Shown: piece by piece, positions 38,040 to 45,737 of the stretch
Position numbering within the stretch: position 1 is the stretch's first letter
Layout of the letters: each line of letters opens with the position of its first letter
Assembly (NCBI GenBank): GCA_937892845.1
Contig: CALBGP010000025.1
Coordinates: 1 to 64,000, forward strand
Reading direction: 5' to 3'
Origin: an uncultured Eggerthellaceae bacterium
Lineage (GTDB): Bacteria > Actinomycetota > Coriobacteriia > Coriobacteriales > Eggerthellaceae
DNA length: 64,000 bases
Translations under genes and position numbers: made by a program
Notes under the pieces: generated by a model
Seen by the model: the letters and a program-made list of their open reading frames with translations, nothing else
The model's database searches: none
Told to the model about the DNA's origin: nothing

Positions 38040-39188
38040 TTACTGACGGGCACCGCACGAACTGCAATACACGTAGTCCACGTAGTCCTCGTAGTAACCG
38101 TGGTCTTCCTGATGGGAACCGACCTGAACCTGCACGGTCTTTTTGATGTTCTGGTAGCTGGAGTAATCCACGCCGTTGTACAGGCCGTTCTCGTCGGCGT
38201 TACGCAGGGCGTTGACGATGATGGCATTGAGGTCGTCCCGCGTGAATCCGTTCTCGAACCAGTACTCCGGTCCTTTTGCGATGTATTGGCCGGGAGTGCC
38301 GGTTGGGACATAGAAACGCGCTCCGTAGACTGTCTGCGTCTCGTAGTTGGGGACCGTCACCATGTTGGATACCCACCTCTGCGCGGTGTGCTGTGTCCAC
38401 GAATGCTGGTGGGCAGGCGTGCTCGGCTTGTGGGAACCGCCGGCGTTTCCAGAGTTGGAGTTTCCGGTGTTGGAGCCGGAAGCGTTGGCGTTTCCGCCGG
38501 AAGGCTTGTCGGCGGGCTTGCCGATGGTGTCGGCGGGCTTGCCGTCGATATCGACACCCTCATCGGCCTTGGATGCGTTCTCCTTCGTCTCGTCGGAGAC
38601 GTTCGGGTTGGCGCTCACGTTACCGTCGAGCTTGTCGAGGATGCCGGTACCGGTGTCGCCCTTCAAGGTCTCGTCGCCCTTCTTGATGGCGTCCTTGGTC
38701 TTGTTGACGATGTCGGCGAGCATCTCGTCGGTGACCTTGTCGGCGGGAATCTGCGCCATAGGGCAGTTGACGGCAGGTGCGGTCTTCGCGTCGGCGTCGA
38801 CGGTGATGTCGACGGGAGCGCCCGTGTCGTAGATGTCGAAGGCGGAACCGTCGGAGTTGACGGGGCTGACGAAGCTCACGGTGTAGTCGCCCTCGGCGAG
38901 TGCGACCGTGGAAGTGCCCTTGTTACCCTCGGCATCAGGGGTCACCGCGTGGTAGAAGTCCACATCGTTGCCCTCGATATGGGCGATGGCGGGCGTGGAG
39001 TTCTCGTCCCAGCCGCTGTCGGCCGTGACGTTGAGGGTCACATCGACAGTTCTTGACTCCTGCTGCTCTGGTTGTTGCTCGGACGTTGCGAACGCCCCGC
39101 TTGCCACGGCTATCGCAACAACGATCGCAGCGGCTATCGCTGCGACTTGGGGCTTATGCGAGCGCGCCCACTGGGATAATCCGTTCAT
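38040..39188 (-). CDS. Membrane-anchored exported protein with CxxC tail
   Basis: 382 residues. A short basic start and one helix (VAAIAAAIVVAIAVASGAF) act as signal or anchor. An external beta-rich domain (about 45-140), an acidic helical segment, a Gly/Asn/Ser linker (about 215-240) and a C-terminal region follow, with HQHSW, QTVYGARF and a final CSSC. The first external domain (GSAFDIYDTGAPVDITVDAD ... KVTDEM) resembles that of the protein at 41241-42293. Family not recognised. Confidence 0.7.
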   Translation of the reverse strand: MNGLSQWARSHKPQVAAIAAAIVVAIAVASGAFATSEQQPEQQESRTVDVTLNVTADSGWDENSTPAIAHIEGNDVDFYHAVTPDAEGNKGTSTVALAEGDYTVSFVSPVNSDGSAFDIYDTGAPVDITVDADAKTAPAVNCPMAQIPADKVTDEMLADIVNKTKDAIKKGDETLKGDTGTGILDKLDGNVSANPNVSDETKENASKADEGVDIDGKPADTIGKPADKPSGGNANASGSNTGNSNSGNAGGSHKPSTPAHQHSWTQHTAQRWVSNMVTVPNYETQTVYGARFYVPTGTPGQYIAKGPEYWFENGFTRDDLNAIIVNALRNADENGLYNGVDYSSYQNIKKTVQVQVGSHQEDHGYYEDYVDYVYCSSCGARQ

Positions 39189-39251
39189 TATCCATCCCCC
39201 TTTCTTTCATGGTGGTTTCGAGTTACCTCGTTATGTCAACCGCGTCATTAC

Positions 39252-40040
39252 TTAGCGCTTTCCCATCGCGCGAGCCATCCAGTCGAGGTTGCCGCTCGCA
39301 CTGGCGGTGTTCGCGTTAATCTGCTGAGCCTGATTGAGAATCTGCCCCTGCATGAACAGGTTGCCTATTTGCAGCATGTTGCCGATGCGCTGCTGGTTGA
39401 GAATCTGCTGCTGGCCCGCTTCCATGCGGCGCTGGTGCATCTCGGTCTCGTAGAGGTTGACCATCTCCTGTACGGTGGTGGCGCGATGGTTGCGCACGGC
39501 AGCAAGGAAGAAATCCACGGCTTCGATGCTGTCGTAATCCATGGGGTACCACGGGGCGACCTGCGAAGCCCATTGCTGCTGTACGGCGAAAATCTCCTGC
39601 TTGGTTTGCTCGATGCTCTGGGCTAGGGCCTGGTTGTTGGCTTCAACTCGTTGGTTGCTTTGGTCAATCGCGGCATTTCTCTGGGAGCGGCTTTTGTCCG
39701 CCGTCTTCGCTATGACCTTGTATAGAATCGCACCGATGATAGCTGAGACGATGAGGTTCACGATATTCCAGACCGCCAATTGAAGCTCCGTGCCTCCCAT
39801 CGAGAAGAACGGAAGGGTGGGGAGATACGTTATCACCTTAAGTGGCGTGCTCGTGATAAGCGTGAACGCGATAAGGAAGCCCCCGATTGCATAGAGAACA
39901 GGGTGCCTTTTAGTCTTCTTTTCCGTCTTGGTGGCAAACTGAGTGGTGAGTTGGTTGATTCGTCCCTGAAGGTCAACCACCCTATGCATCAAATCGTGCG
40001 CCGTGGCAACGCCTGGCAACAAATTTGCCTGTTCCTCCAT
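39252..40040 (-). CDS. Two-helix membrane protein with long coiled coil
   Basis: 262 residues; AAAGGAG precedes the ATG. A short helical head (HDLMHRVVDLQGRINQLTTQ), two membrane helices (about 48-70 and 83-108), then a Gln/Asn-rich coiled coil to the C-terminus. The core motif runs APWYPMDYDSIEAVDFFLAA, NHRATTVQEMVNLYETEM. An almost collinear copy lies at 43605-44408. Function unknown; the topology puts the coiled coil on one side of the membrane as a likely assembly platform. Confidence 0.75.
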   Translation of the reverse strand: MEEQANLLPGVATAHDLMHRVVDLQGRINQLTTQFATKTEKKTKRHPVLYAIGGFLIAFTLITSTPLKVITYLPTLPFFSMGGTELQLAVWNIVNLIVSAIIGAILYKVIAKTADKSRSQRNAAIDQSNQRVEANNQALAQSIEQTKQEIFAVQQQWASQVAPWYPMDYDSIEAVDFFLAAVRNHRATTVQEMVNLYETEMHQRRMEAGQQQILNQQRIGNMLQIGNLFMQGQILNQAQQINANTASASGNLDWMARAMGKR

Positions 40041-40058
40041 GTTTGCTCCTTTCTATTT

Positions 40059-40097
40059 CACGGATATAGCCCGAGCTGCCATCGGGCTATATCCGTG
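40059..40097. repeat. 16-bp perfect inverted repeat before the coiled-coil gene
   Basis: Arms CACGGATATAGCCCGA / TCGGGCTATATCCGTG with a 7-base loop, 19 bp upstream of the ATG at 40040 (minus strand). No U-run. A hairpin sits at the equivalent place before the paralogue (44434-44456). Confidence 0.8.
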
Positions 40098-40109
40098 CGT
40101 ATCGATTAC

Positions 40110-41096
40110 CTAGTCCACCTCTATCCCTTCGGCATCGGGGGTGTCCCACGTGAAGCCCGCGTGCCCCTCGTTCACGACGGTGGCGAGGCCGGAGTAACCG
40201 CCGAAGGTCGTGCCATAGACGGTCTGGGTGGTCGAGTAGGTGGGTGAGCAGAGTTCGATGGACTTTTTGGTCGAGCTGAACGCGCTGTCGGGAATCTCGG
40301 CATTATTGTCCCAACCGTAGTCATTTAAAATGCGAAAGCGTGTTCTGTCGCTTGTTAGATCGTTTTCATCCGCATTGATGTTTGCTTGGTAGAAGGAGAA
40401 CTTTGCGAGCTGGAAAACAAGCGACTCGTTCGCCGCCGCATTACCGCTGCCATCTGTTTCGAGACGGAGCGTATAGGGCTTCGCCTCGGGTTCTTGATAA
40501 GCGGCAGCTTCATTGAATGCCTGTCCTTTGTTTGCAGCGTCGAGAGCATCCTGCGTGTTGTCCAACGTGGTCTGGTACGTCTCGACGACCTGGGCTCGGT
40601 CTTCCTCGGGCACATTCTCGATGCCATAGTCTCCGTAGTAGTCTATCGAATCGTACGTACCGGCGACCGCCTCTGCCTTCAATGTGTCATAGCATTGCTG
40701 CCACGCTTGGATAGCTTCATCGGTAGCATCGATTGCCGCCTGCTTCGCAGCATTGAAGGCTGCTTCGTCCTGCTGCTTCGCCAGCTCGACGATTTCATCG
40801 TCGGACAGACCGTCGAGGTCGCCGAAGGTCAGGCTCTTGCACTGGTAGCTCGCAACGTTGCCGTTCCCGTCGAAGGATAGGACTTCCTCGATTGCCACGT
40901 CCTTTCCTATCTGCTTGTCGCCGTCGTAGACCATCCACACGCCCGCCTGGCCGAAAGCCTGCGAAGCAGGCACGGGCTCGCTCGCGTTCTTGACGCCTTC
41001 GCCTGAACCGCTACATCCAGCCAGCCCAAGGCCCGCGACGGCAACCGTCCCGATACCGAATAGCTTGAGCGCGTCTCTCCTCGTGTACTGCTTCAT
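40110..41096 (-). CDS. Twin-arginine lipoprotein of unknown function
   Basis: 328 residues. The N-terminus MKQYTRRDALKLFGIG has a Tat-type RR and continues to the lipobox LAGC (Cys near residue 28), so export by Tat with lipid anchoring is likely. The mature part is acidic and helical in its middle (DEAIQAWQQCYDTLKAEAV) and ends in a beta-rich tail (TYSTTQTVYGTTFGGYSG). No family recognised. The tail echoes QTVYGARF in the protein at 38040. Confidence 0.75.
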   Translation of the reverse strand: MKQYTRRDALKLFGIGTVAVAGLGLAGCSGSGEGVKNASEPVPASQAFGQAGVWMVYDGDKQIGKDVAIEEVLSFDGNGNVASYQCKSLTFGDLDGLSDDEIVELAKQQDEAAFNAAKQAAIDATDEAIQAWQQCYDTLKAEAVAGTYDSIDYYGDYGIENVPEEDRAQVVETYQTTLDNTQDALDAANKGQAFNEAAAYQEPEAKPYTLRLETDGSGNAAANESLVFQLAKFSFYQANINADENDLTSDRTRFRILNDYGWDNNAEIPDSAFSSTKKSIELCSPTYSTTQTVYGTTFGGYSGLATVVNEGHAGFTWDTPDAEGIEVD

Positions 41097-41177
41097 GGTT
41101 GTTTTCTCCTTTTGCGTTCGCTTGCTTTGTCGATTTAGCTTGTTGCTCGATGCTTTCCCGTCGGCTTTGATGGGAAG

Positions 41178-41232
41178 GGGGCAAGTCGAACGACTGCCCC
41201 GGTATAGATTCCGGAGCCGTTCGGCTTGTCCC
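41178..41232. repeat. Imperfect intergenic stem-loop
   Basis: GGGGCAAGTCGAAC and GTTCGGCTTGTCCC pair with two G-T type changes across a 27-base loop. It separates the genes at 41241 and 40110 and may stabilise or terminate the message. Confidence 0.45.
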
Positions 41233-41240
41233 TATGCAAC

Positions 41241-42293
41241 TTATTGTTGTTGTTGGCTTTCCTGCTGTGCCTTGAGCCACTCTCTCGCGTTGAGCTGATC
41301 CTGGAATTGGGAGTTCGTCATGCCGTCGCCGCGGACGGAGTTGGGATCGTTCGGGTCCCATGACTTGGTGAGCCCGATCGTCAGATACTTCTCCAGGCCG
41401 TCTCCCGCCCCGTTGCCGACATATACGTTCAGTCCGGTGCCGGTCGCGCCGAGTTCCTGTGTGCCGTATACCGGCCACGGGTTATCTTTCGCAACGGCGA
41501 TGCAGATTGCGCCGCCGTAGTCGTTGGCCGGTTTGTGCGAAATCTGCCACGTGTGGTCGTCTAGCTGGGTCACGCTCCACTCGTTCTGCTTCCAATCGGA
41601 CGGCACGTCCACGTAGAAGTAGTCGGTCGTGAACGAATGGCCACCGCTGGATGCCTGGTCCGTTGACGTCTGCTCGCTCTCGGAAGTGCTCGCCTCGGTG
41701 CTCTTATTCGCCTCGTCGGTCTTTTTCTCTTCCTCGGCCTTCTTGGCTGCCACGGCGTCGTCCCTGCGCTTTTGTGCCTTCTCTTTGAGCTTGTCGAGCT
41801 TTGACAAGCTTATGCCGCTGTCCTTTGCTGCCTTATATGCCGCATCGATCTGCGCGTCCGTCACCTCTTCTGCGGGGACAGGCTTGATGGTGATTTCCTT
41901 CTTGACGTTGACTTTGCCGTCCTTGTCGATGCTGACCTTCGTGGACGCGCCCTTGGTGTCGTAGATGGTTCCGTCCGCCGCGATGGGTGACGCCTCGATC
42001 GCAAGGCGGTAGTCTCCCGGCCTGAGGGCGATGTCCGAAGAGTCCGACCCCGCGTGGAACACGCTGTCCACACTGTTGCCCGAGGAGTCCTTTCCGGTGG
42101 CATGGATGGTGATCTTCGTGCCCTTTCGCGTGTCAAGCCCTTCGGCGTTTACGACGAGGGGAACGCCGTAGGTCTTGGACACCTGCGCCGAGAGATATAG
42201 ATAGGCGCCTCCGCAGCAGATGGCGACCACCGCAGCGATACCTATCGCCACCCACAGTGCCGCCCGCTTCTTTTTGCCGGATCTGTCAGCCAT
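41241..42293 (-). CDS. Membrane-anchored exported protein
   Basis: 350 residues. A basic start and one helix (ALWVAIGIAAVVAICCGGAYLYL) precede an external beta domain (about 40-140: GTIYDTKGASTKVSIDKDGK, PAEEVTDAQID). A charged coiled-coil segment (KLDKLKEKAQKRRDDAVAAK), a Ser/Thr linker and a C-terminal globular domain (about 225-330) follow. The C-terminal part looks like a surface lipoprotein domain (YFYVDVPSDWK). Family not recognised. Confidence 0.7.
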   Translation of the reverse strand: MADRSGKKKRAALWVAIGIAAVVAICCGGAYLYLSAQVSKTYGVPLVVNAEGLDTRKGTKITIHATGKDSSGNSVDSVFHAGSDSSDIALRPGDYRLAIEASPIAADGTIYDTKGASTKVSIDKDGKVNVKKEITIKPVPAEEVTDAQIDAAYKAAKDSGISLSKLDKLKEKAQKRRDDAVAAKKAEEEKKTDEANKSTEASTSESEQTSTDQASSGGHSFTTDYFYVDVPSDWKQNEWSVTQLDDHTWQISHKPANDYGGAICIAVAKDNPWPVYGTQELGATGTGLNVYVGNGAGDGLEKYLTIGLTKSWDPNDPNSVRGDGMTNSQFQDQLNAREWLKAQQESQQQQ

Positions 42294-42341
42294 CTCTTAT
42301 CCCGCCTCCTTCCTCTGTGATGTCTGTTCGCTCTTGAGAAA

Positions 42342-43556
42342 TTACTTTGAGGCGCGCATGCGCTCCATGAAGACGCCGGCCGAGATGAGCGCCAAGGATA
42401 CTGCGAGCGTTGCGAGGAAGGGGAGGATGTTGTCACCCGTCTTGGGCAGCTCGCCGTTCTTGGCATCGGTTTTTGCGTTCGAGCCATTCGAGCCGTTTGC
42501 CTGCGCTTGCTTTTTCTGCTCGGTCGACGTCCCGAGGGCGGCGACGGTCTCGGTCTTGGTGGCGCCGCATTTGGTGCAGGTGTAGGTGCGCACGCCCTCC
42601 TTCGTCGCGGTGGGCTCGGTAGTCACGGTGCCCTTGTCCCATGTGTGGTCGGTCGCCGCGATCTCGCGCGTCTGGACGGCCCCGCAGATATCGCATGTCA
42701 GCTGCTCCTGCCCGGGCGCGGTGCAGGTCGTGGGGGCCGTGACCTTCCAAGTACCTTCGTGCGCGTCGCCGTCGATGGCATGGAACTCAACGGTGTTCAC
42801 GCCGACCTCCTGACGCCACTTCGCATAGCGCTCCGCCTCGGTCCCCTTGTAGCCGATGATGCGGCAGTTGAGAATGGGCGTCGAATGGATGGCCGTGACG
42901 GATTTGGGGATCCAGACATTCTTGAGGCTGTCGCATTGGTTGAGGAACTGGTCGGGGATCTCGGTCACGCCCTCCTCGACATGCACGTTCTCAAGGCTGG
43001 TGCAGCCGTAGAACTGCGCGTTGCCGCCGCCGCCCCATGTGGAACCGGAGGGAATGGTCACCGAGGTGAGCTTCTTGCAGTAGACGAAGACATCGGAATA
43101 CCAGTCGACATTTGCGGGCAGCTTGATCTCGGTGAATCCCGCATTCTGGAATGCGCAGTTCCACACGCGCTCCAGCCCATCGTTCAGATGGACCTCGGTG
43201 AGGCTAGGGTTGTCCGCGAATGCGGAGATCCTGATGGTCTTCACCGTGGAGGACAGCGTCACCTTATGCAGGTTGCTGTACTGGACGCTACCGTACGAGG
43301 CGAACGCGGTGCCGGGGATTTCCGTGACGCCCTCGGCAACCTTGACCTCTGTGATCTGCGAGGCGTACTGCGTCCAGTCATATGTGGTTGCCGTGGGGAT
43401 GTCCGCCGTCAACGTGAGCACGCCTTCGTTGAGCGTCCAGCCGTTGCCGCTGATTTCCTCGGCATAGGCGCCGCGCGCGCCGGACAGCAGTGCTACGCAC
43501 AGGGCGAACACGCCCGCGAGGGTCAGCACCCCTCTTTTCCATGTCGTTGATTTCAT
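42342..43556 (-). CDS. LPXTG-anchored leucine-rich-repeat (BspA-like) surface protein
   Basis: 404 residues. Signal peptide (GVLTLAGVFALCVALLSG, cleavage near AYA), then LRR_5/BspA-type repeats (about 60-240) such as LSSTVKTIRISAFADNPSLT. Two bacterial surface modules with CxxC pairs follow (CDICGAVQTRE, CTKCGATKTE). The sorting signal LPKTG, a hydrophobic stretch and the basic tail MRASK complete the protein. Sortase would fix it to the wall. Such LRR proteins often bind host or bacterial surfaces. Confidence 0.88.
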   Translation of the reverse strand: MKSTTWKRGVLTLAGVFALCVALLSGARGAYAEEISGNGWTLNEGVLTLTADIPTATTYDWTQYASQITEVKVAEGVTEIPGTAFASYGSVQYSNLHKVTLSSTVKTIRISAFADNPSLTEVHLNDGLERVWNCAFQNAGFTEIKLPANVDWYSDVFVYCKKLTSVTIPSGSTWGGGGNAQFYGCTSLENVHVEEGVTEIPDQFLNQCDSLKNVWIPKSVTAIHSTPILNCRIIGYKGTEAERYAKWRQEVGVNTVEFHAIDGDAHEGTWKVTAPTTCTAPGQEQLTCDICGAVQTREIAATDHTWDKGTVTTEPTATKEGVRTYTCTKCGATKTETVAALGTSTEQKKQAQANGSNGSNAKTDAKNGELPKTGDNILPFLATLAVSLALISAGVFMERMRASK

Positions 43557-43604
43557 CTTCCCTTTTCCTTTCTTTTGGGTTTACGTTTTCGTTAAATCGG
43601 CCGG

Positions 43605-44408
43605 TTACAGTCCGTTGCGTTTGCCGAACACATCGCGCGCGATCCAATCGACGTTCCTGCTCGTGCTTGCGGTGTTCGCGTTGATCTGCTGGGCCTAGTT
43701 GAGAATCTGCCCCTGCATAAAGAGGTTGCCGATCTGGAGCATGTTGCCGATGCGCTGCTGGTTGAGCATCTCCTGCTGCCCCGCCTCCATGCGTCGCTGG
43801 TCCATCTCGGTCTCGTAGAGGTTCACCATCTCCTGCACAGTGGTGGCGCGATGGTTGCGCACGGCGGAGAGGAAGAAGTCGACGGCTGCGGTGTTGTCAT
43901 AGTCCATGGGGTACCACGGCGCGACCTCTGCCACCCAACGTTGCTACACGGTGAAGATCTCCTGCTTGGTTTGCTCGATGCTCTGCGCGAGCGCCTGGTT
44001 ATTTGCGTCGACCACGGCGTTGTTGTTGTCGATATAGACGTTGCGGCGGGCGCGGGACGTGTCGGCCGCCTTGGCGATGACCAGGTAGAGGACCACGCCG
44101 ATGACGGCGGAGACGATCAGGTTTATGGCATCCCAGACATCCCTTTGGAGGTCCGGTCCTCCGGTCGCGTAGAACGGGAGGGAGAACGGATACGTGAGCG
44201 CGCAGAGCGGCGTGCTCGTGATGAGCGTGAAGGCGATGAGGAAACCGGCTATGGCATAGAGCACGGGATGCCGCTTGGTCTTCCTTGCTGTCTTTTGCGA
44301 GAACTGCGTGGTCAGTTGGTTGATGCGATTTTGCAGATTGACCACGCGATGCATCAGGTCGTGCGCGGTCGTGATTCCCGACAGCAGATCTGCCGTCTGT
44401 TCCCCCAC
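43605..44408 (-). pseudogene. Coiled-coil membrane protein paralogue with two in-frame amber codons
   Basis: A GTG at 44408 (AAGGG upstream) opens a 268-codon frame collinear with the protein at 39252-40040. Apart from TAG at codons 155 (43946-43944) and 238 (43697-43695), the frame has no frameshift or other stop. In the paralogue the codon-155 site aligns with a Gln-rich stretch (EIFAVQQQW against EIFTV-stop-QRW). Codon 238 aligns with Gln in QILNQAQQ. Either two nonsense changes inactivated it or amber is read through. If read, it has two membrane helices and the same WYPMDY motif. Confidence 0.75.
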
Positions 44409-44433
44409 AGTCTTTACCCTTCTCCTCGATATG

Positions 44434-44456
44434 CGGGTGCGCCTTCGGCGCACCCG
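44434..44456. repeat. 10-bp hairpin upstream of the amber-containing gene
   Basis: Arms CGGGTGCGCC / GGCGCACCCG with loop TTC, 26 bp before the GTG start. On the plus strand TTTT follows. Its place matches that of the hairpin before the paralogue. Confidence 0.75.
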
Positions 44457-44539
44457 TTTTCGGAATGCTGACTATTGCTCATAATTGAACTACATAGGCA
44501 ATAATTAGCCCTTACAGTTTATTATACTTGCAGAAAAAT

Positions 44540-44575
44540 GCCCATACGATTCAAGTCAGATTGATTCGTATGGGC
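44540..44575. promoter_or_regulatory. Dyad operator before the XRE regulator
   Basis: GCCCATACGA and TCAA mirror TTGA and TCGTATGGGC around a 6-base centre: 14 paired positions with one T-T mismatch. It spans the ATG at 44570, which supports the GTG start at 44585. A -10-like TATACT lies at 44523-44528. Self-repression by the XRE protein is the likely use. Confidence 0.6.
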
Positions 44576-44584
44576 GGTGATAGT

Positions 44585-44920
44585 GTGAAGTATTTCGAAA
44601 TAGGCCAACGCATACGGCGGTACCGTAAGGCCTGCGGGATGTCGCAGGAGGCGCTGGCAGGAAAGGTCGGCATCTCCGTCGCGCATATGAGCCATATCGA
44701 GACCGGAAACACTAAGCTGAGCCTGCCCGTGCTATCGAAGATTGCCGAGGAGCTTTCGGTCGGCGCCGACGCGCTGCTGTCCGACGAGCCGAGGCCTGAT
44801 AAGTCGACGCTTTCGTTAGAGGTGCGAGAGATCCTGGATTCGTTCGAGGTCGACGAGCTACCCGTGGCAATCGAAGTGCTTCGGGCGCTGCGGGATGCGA
44901 TGGCTAAAAGACGCGGCTAG
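44585..44920 (+). CDS. XRE-family transcriptional regulator
   Basis: 111 residues from the GTG at 44585; ATG 44570 is in frame but lies in the dyad and has no ribosome site. The helix-turn-helix spans about residues 5-60 (IGQRIRRYRKACGMSQEALA, ISVAHMSHIETGNTKLSLPV). A short acidic C-terminal helix region follows. It is divergent from the surface-protein series and probably controls it or the element. Confidence 0.88.
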   Translation: MKYFEIGQRIRRYRKACGMSQEALAGKVGISVAHMSHIETGNTKLSLPVLSKIAEELSVGADALLSDEPRPDKSTLSLEVREILDSFEVDELPVAIEVLRALRDAMAKRRG

Positions 44921-44973
44921 GGGCGAATTCCAGCACTCAAAAGTTGTGAAAAAGTTGCATAGCAGCAAGATGA

Positions 44974-45013
44974 AAAGGGCAAACCACTCATTTACGAGGC
45001 GGTTTGCTCCTTT
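44974..45013. repeat. Hairpin adjoining the second attachment site
   Basis: AAAGG + GCAAACC pair with GGTTTGC + CCTTT (one bulged T). It may terminate the XRE gene. The hairpin at 47821-47856 sits in the same position relative to the third site and shares GGCGGTTT. Confidence 0.6.
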
Positions 45014-45014
45014 A

Positions 45015-45045
45015 GTCAAATATTGCCGTGGCAGACGAACATGAT
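45015..45045. repeat. Attachment site, middle copy (attR of element 1 / attL of element 2)
   Basis: Matches 34766-34796 at 26 of 31 positions. On the minus strand it reads Ile-Met-Phe-Val-Cys-His-Gly-Asn-Ile then TGA, the start of an LMW-PTP gene, preceded by AAAGG and a TTG. This looks like a displaced 5' end of the phosphatase gene. Confidence 0.75.
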
Positions 45046-45737
45046 CGCTATCAATTTCTGAAACCTTTCATTTGACGAGAATTTCACCTGTGATCGCATT
45101 ACTCCAATTACCCCACCCAAACTGAGACTGCAAATCCATTCATTTATGAGCTTTTATCCTCCTAGCCCTTCACCGTCACACCCGCAAGCTCCGCTCACCG
45201 GACGGTAAGGCGTCACCACCAGCCATCACTTTGAGAATTTGCCTCTCGGTGCGGTTACTGCATACCTCACCTTCGCAGCACCTGTACAGCGTGTGGCCGA
45301 AGATAATCCGATTTCGATCTTGATGCCCTTGTTGGCTTTCTTTTCAGAGCCGACCCGCTCACTACCGTCAACAAAACAACCATCCATCCTTCATGAAAGC
45401 GTCCCAGCCGAATGCCACGAATCGATTGAGCTTCTCATCCGAAAGAGGAAACGAACAATGCGCAGCATTCTCCATGCGTGCGCCGCAGCAAGCACATACA
45501 TCGCTAGGCAATATGTATTTAGACAAACTTGTCTAAAACGGCCTGCACCATAATGGCTTCAGGCTCATCCCGTTCCCACGGTAATACGCAACGATCCTCT
45601 CCTTGTCCTCTTTGAAATATGACCTGCTCGCCCCCCTCGAAAGAATCCAGGAAATCACAGCGCTCCCGAATTGCTCAAGCCAAGAACAGAAAGTTTAATT
45701 TCGAATAGCGCGGAACACCTTGATACTTGGCAGAAAG
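45046..45737. other. Gene-poor gap in element 2
   Basis: About 690 bp. The minus strand from 45475 to 45226 holds two short open stretches joined by one frameshift (ending KVRYAVTAPRGKFSK), possibly a decayed gene, but no family is recognised. The only clear signal is the palindrome at 45518-45537. Confidence 0.4.
45518..45537. promoter_or_regulatory. 20-bp palindrome TTTAGACAA-AC-TTGTCTAAA
   Basis: Perfect 9-base arms around AC. The form and AT content are those of a dimeric repressor site; DtxR/MntR-like metal regulators have sites of this shape, but the match is only general. No gene with a clear start lies next to it. Confidence 0.5.

Larger units (their letters stand above)
34766..45045. 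mobile_element. Integrative element 1 (about 10.3 kb) in the LMW-PTP gene
   Basis: Bounded by direct att-like repeats. It carries a tyrosine recombinase next to the left site, a probable excisionase, two small unknown genes, a minus-strand series of membrane, lipoprotein and LPXTG proteins, and a divergent XRE regulator at the right end. No conjugation or phage structural genes are seen, so it would need a helper to move between cells. Confidence 0.7.

Noticed and set aside
45226..45475. Possible decayed small gene on the minus strand, two frames joined by one frameshift
   Set aside because: Composition is plausible for the second half, but no family or ribosome site supports it.
45239..45553. 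104-codon plus-strand frame in element 2
   Set aside because: No ribosome site, no domain, and it runs through the palindrome at 45518-45537.
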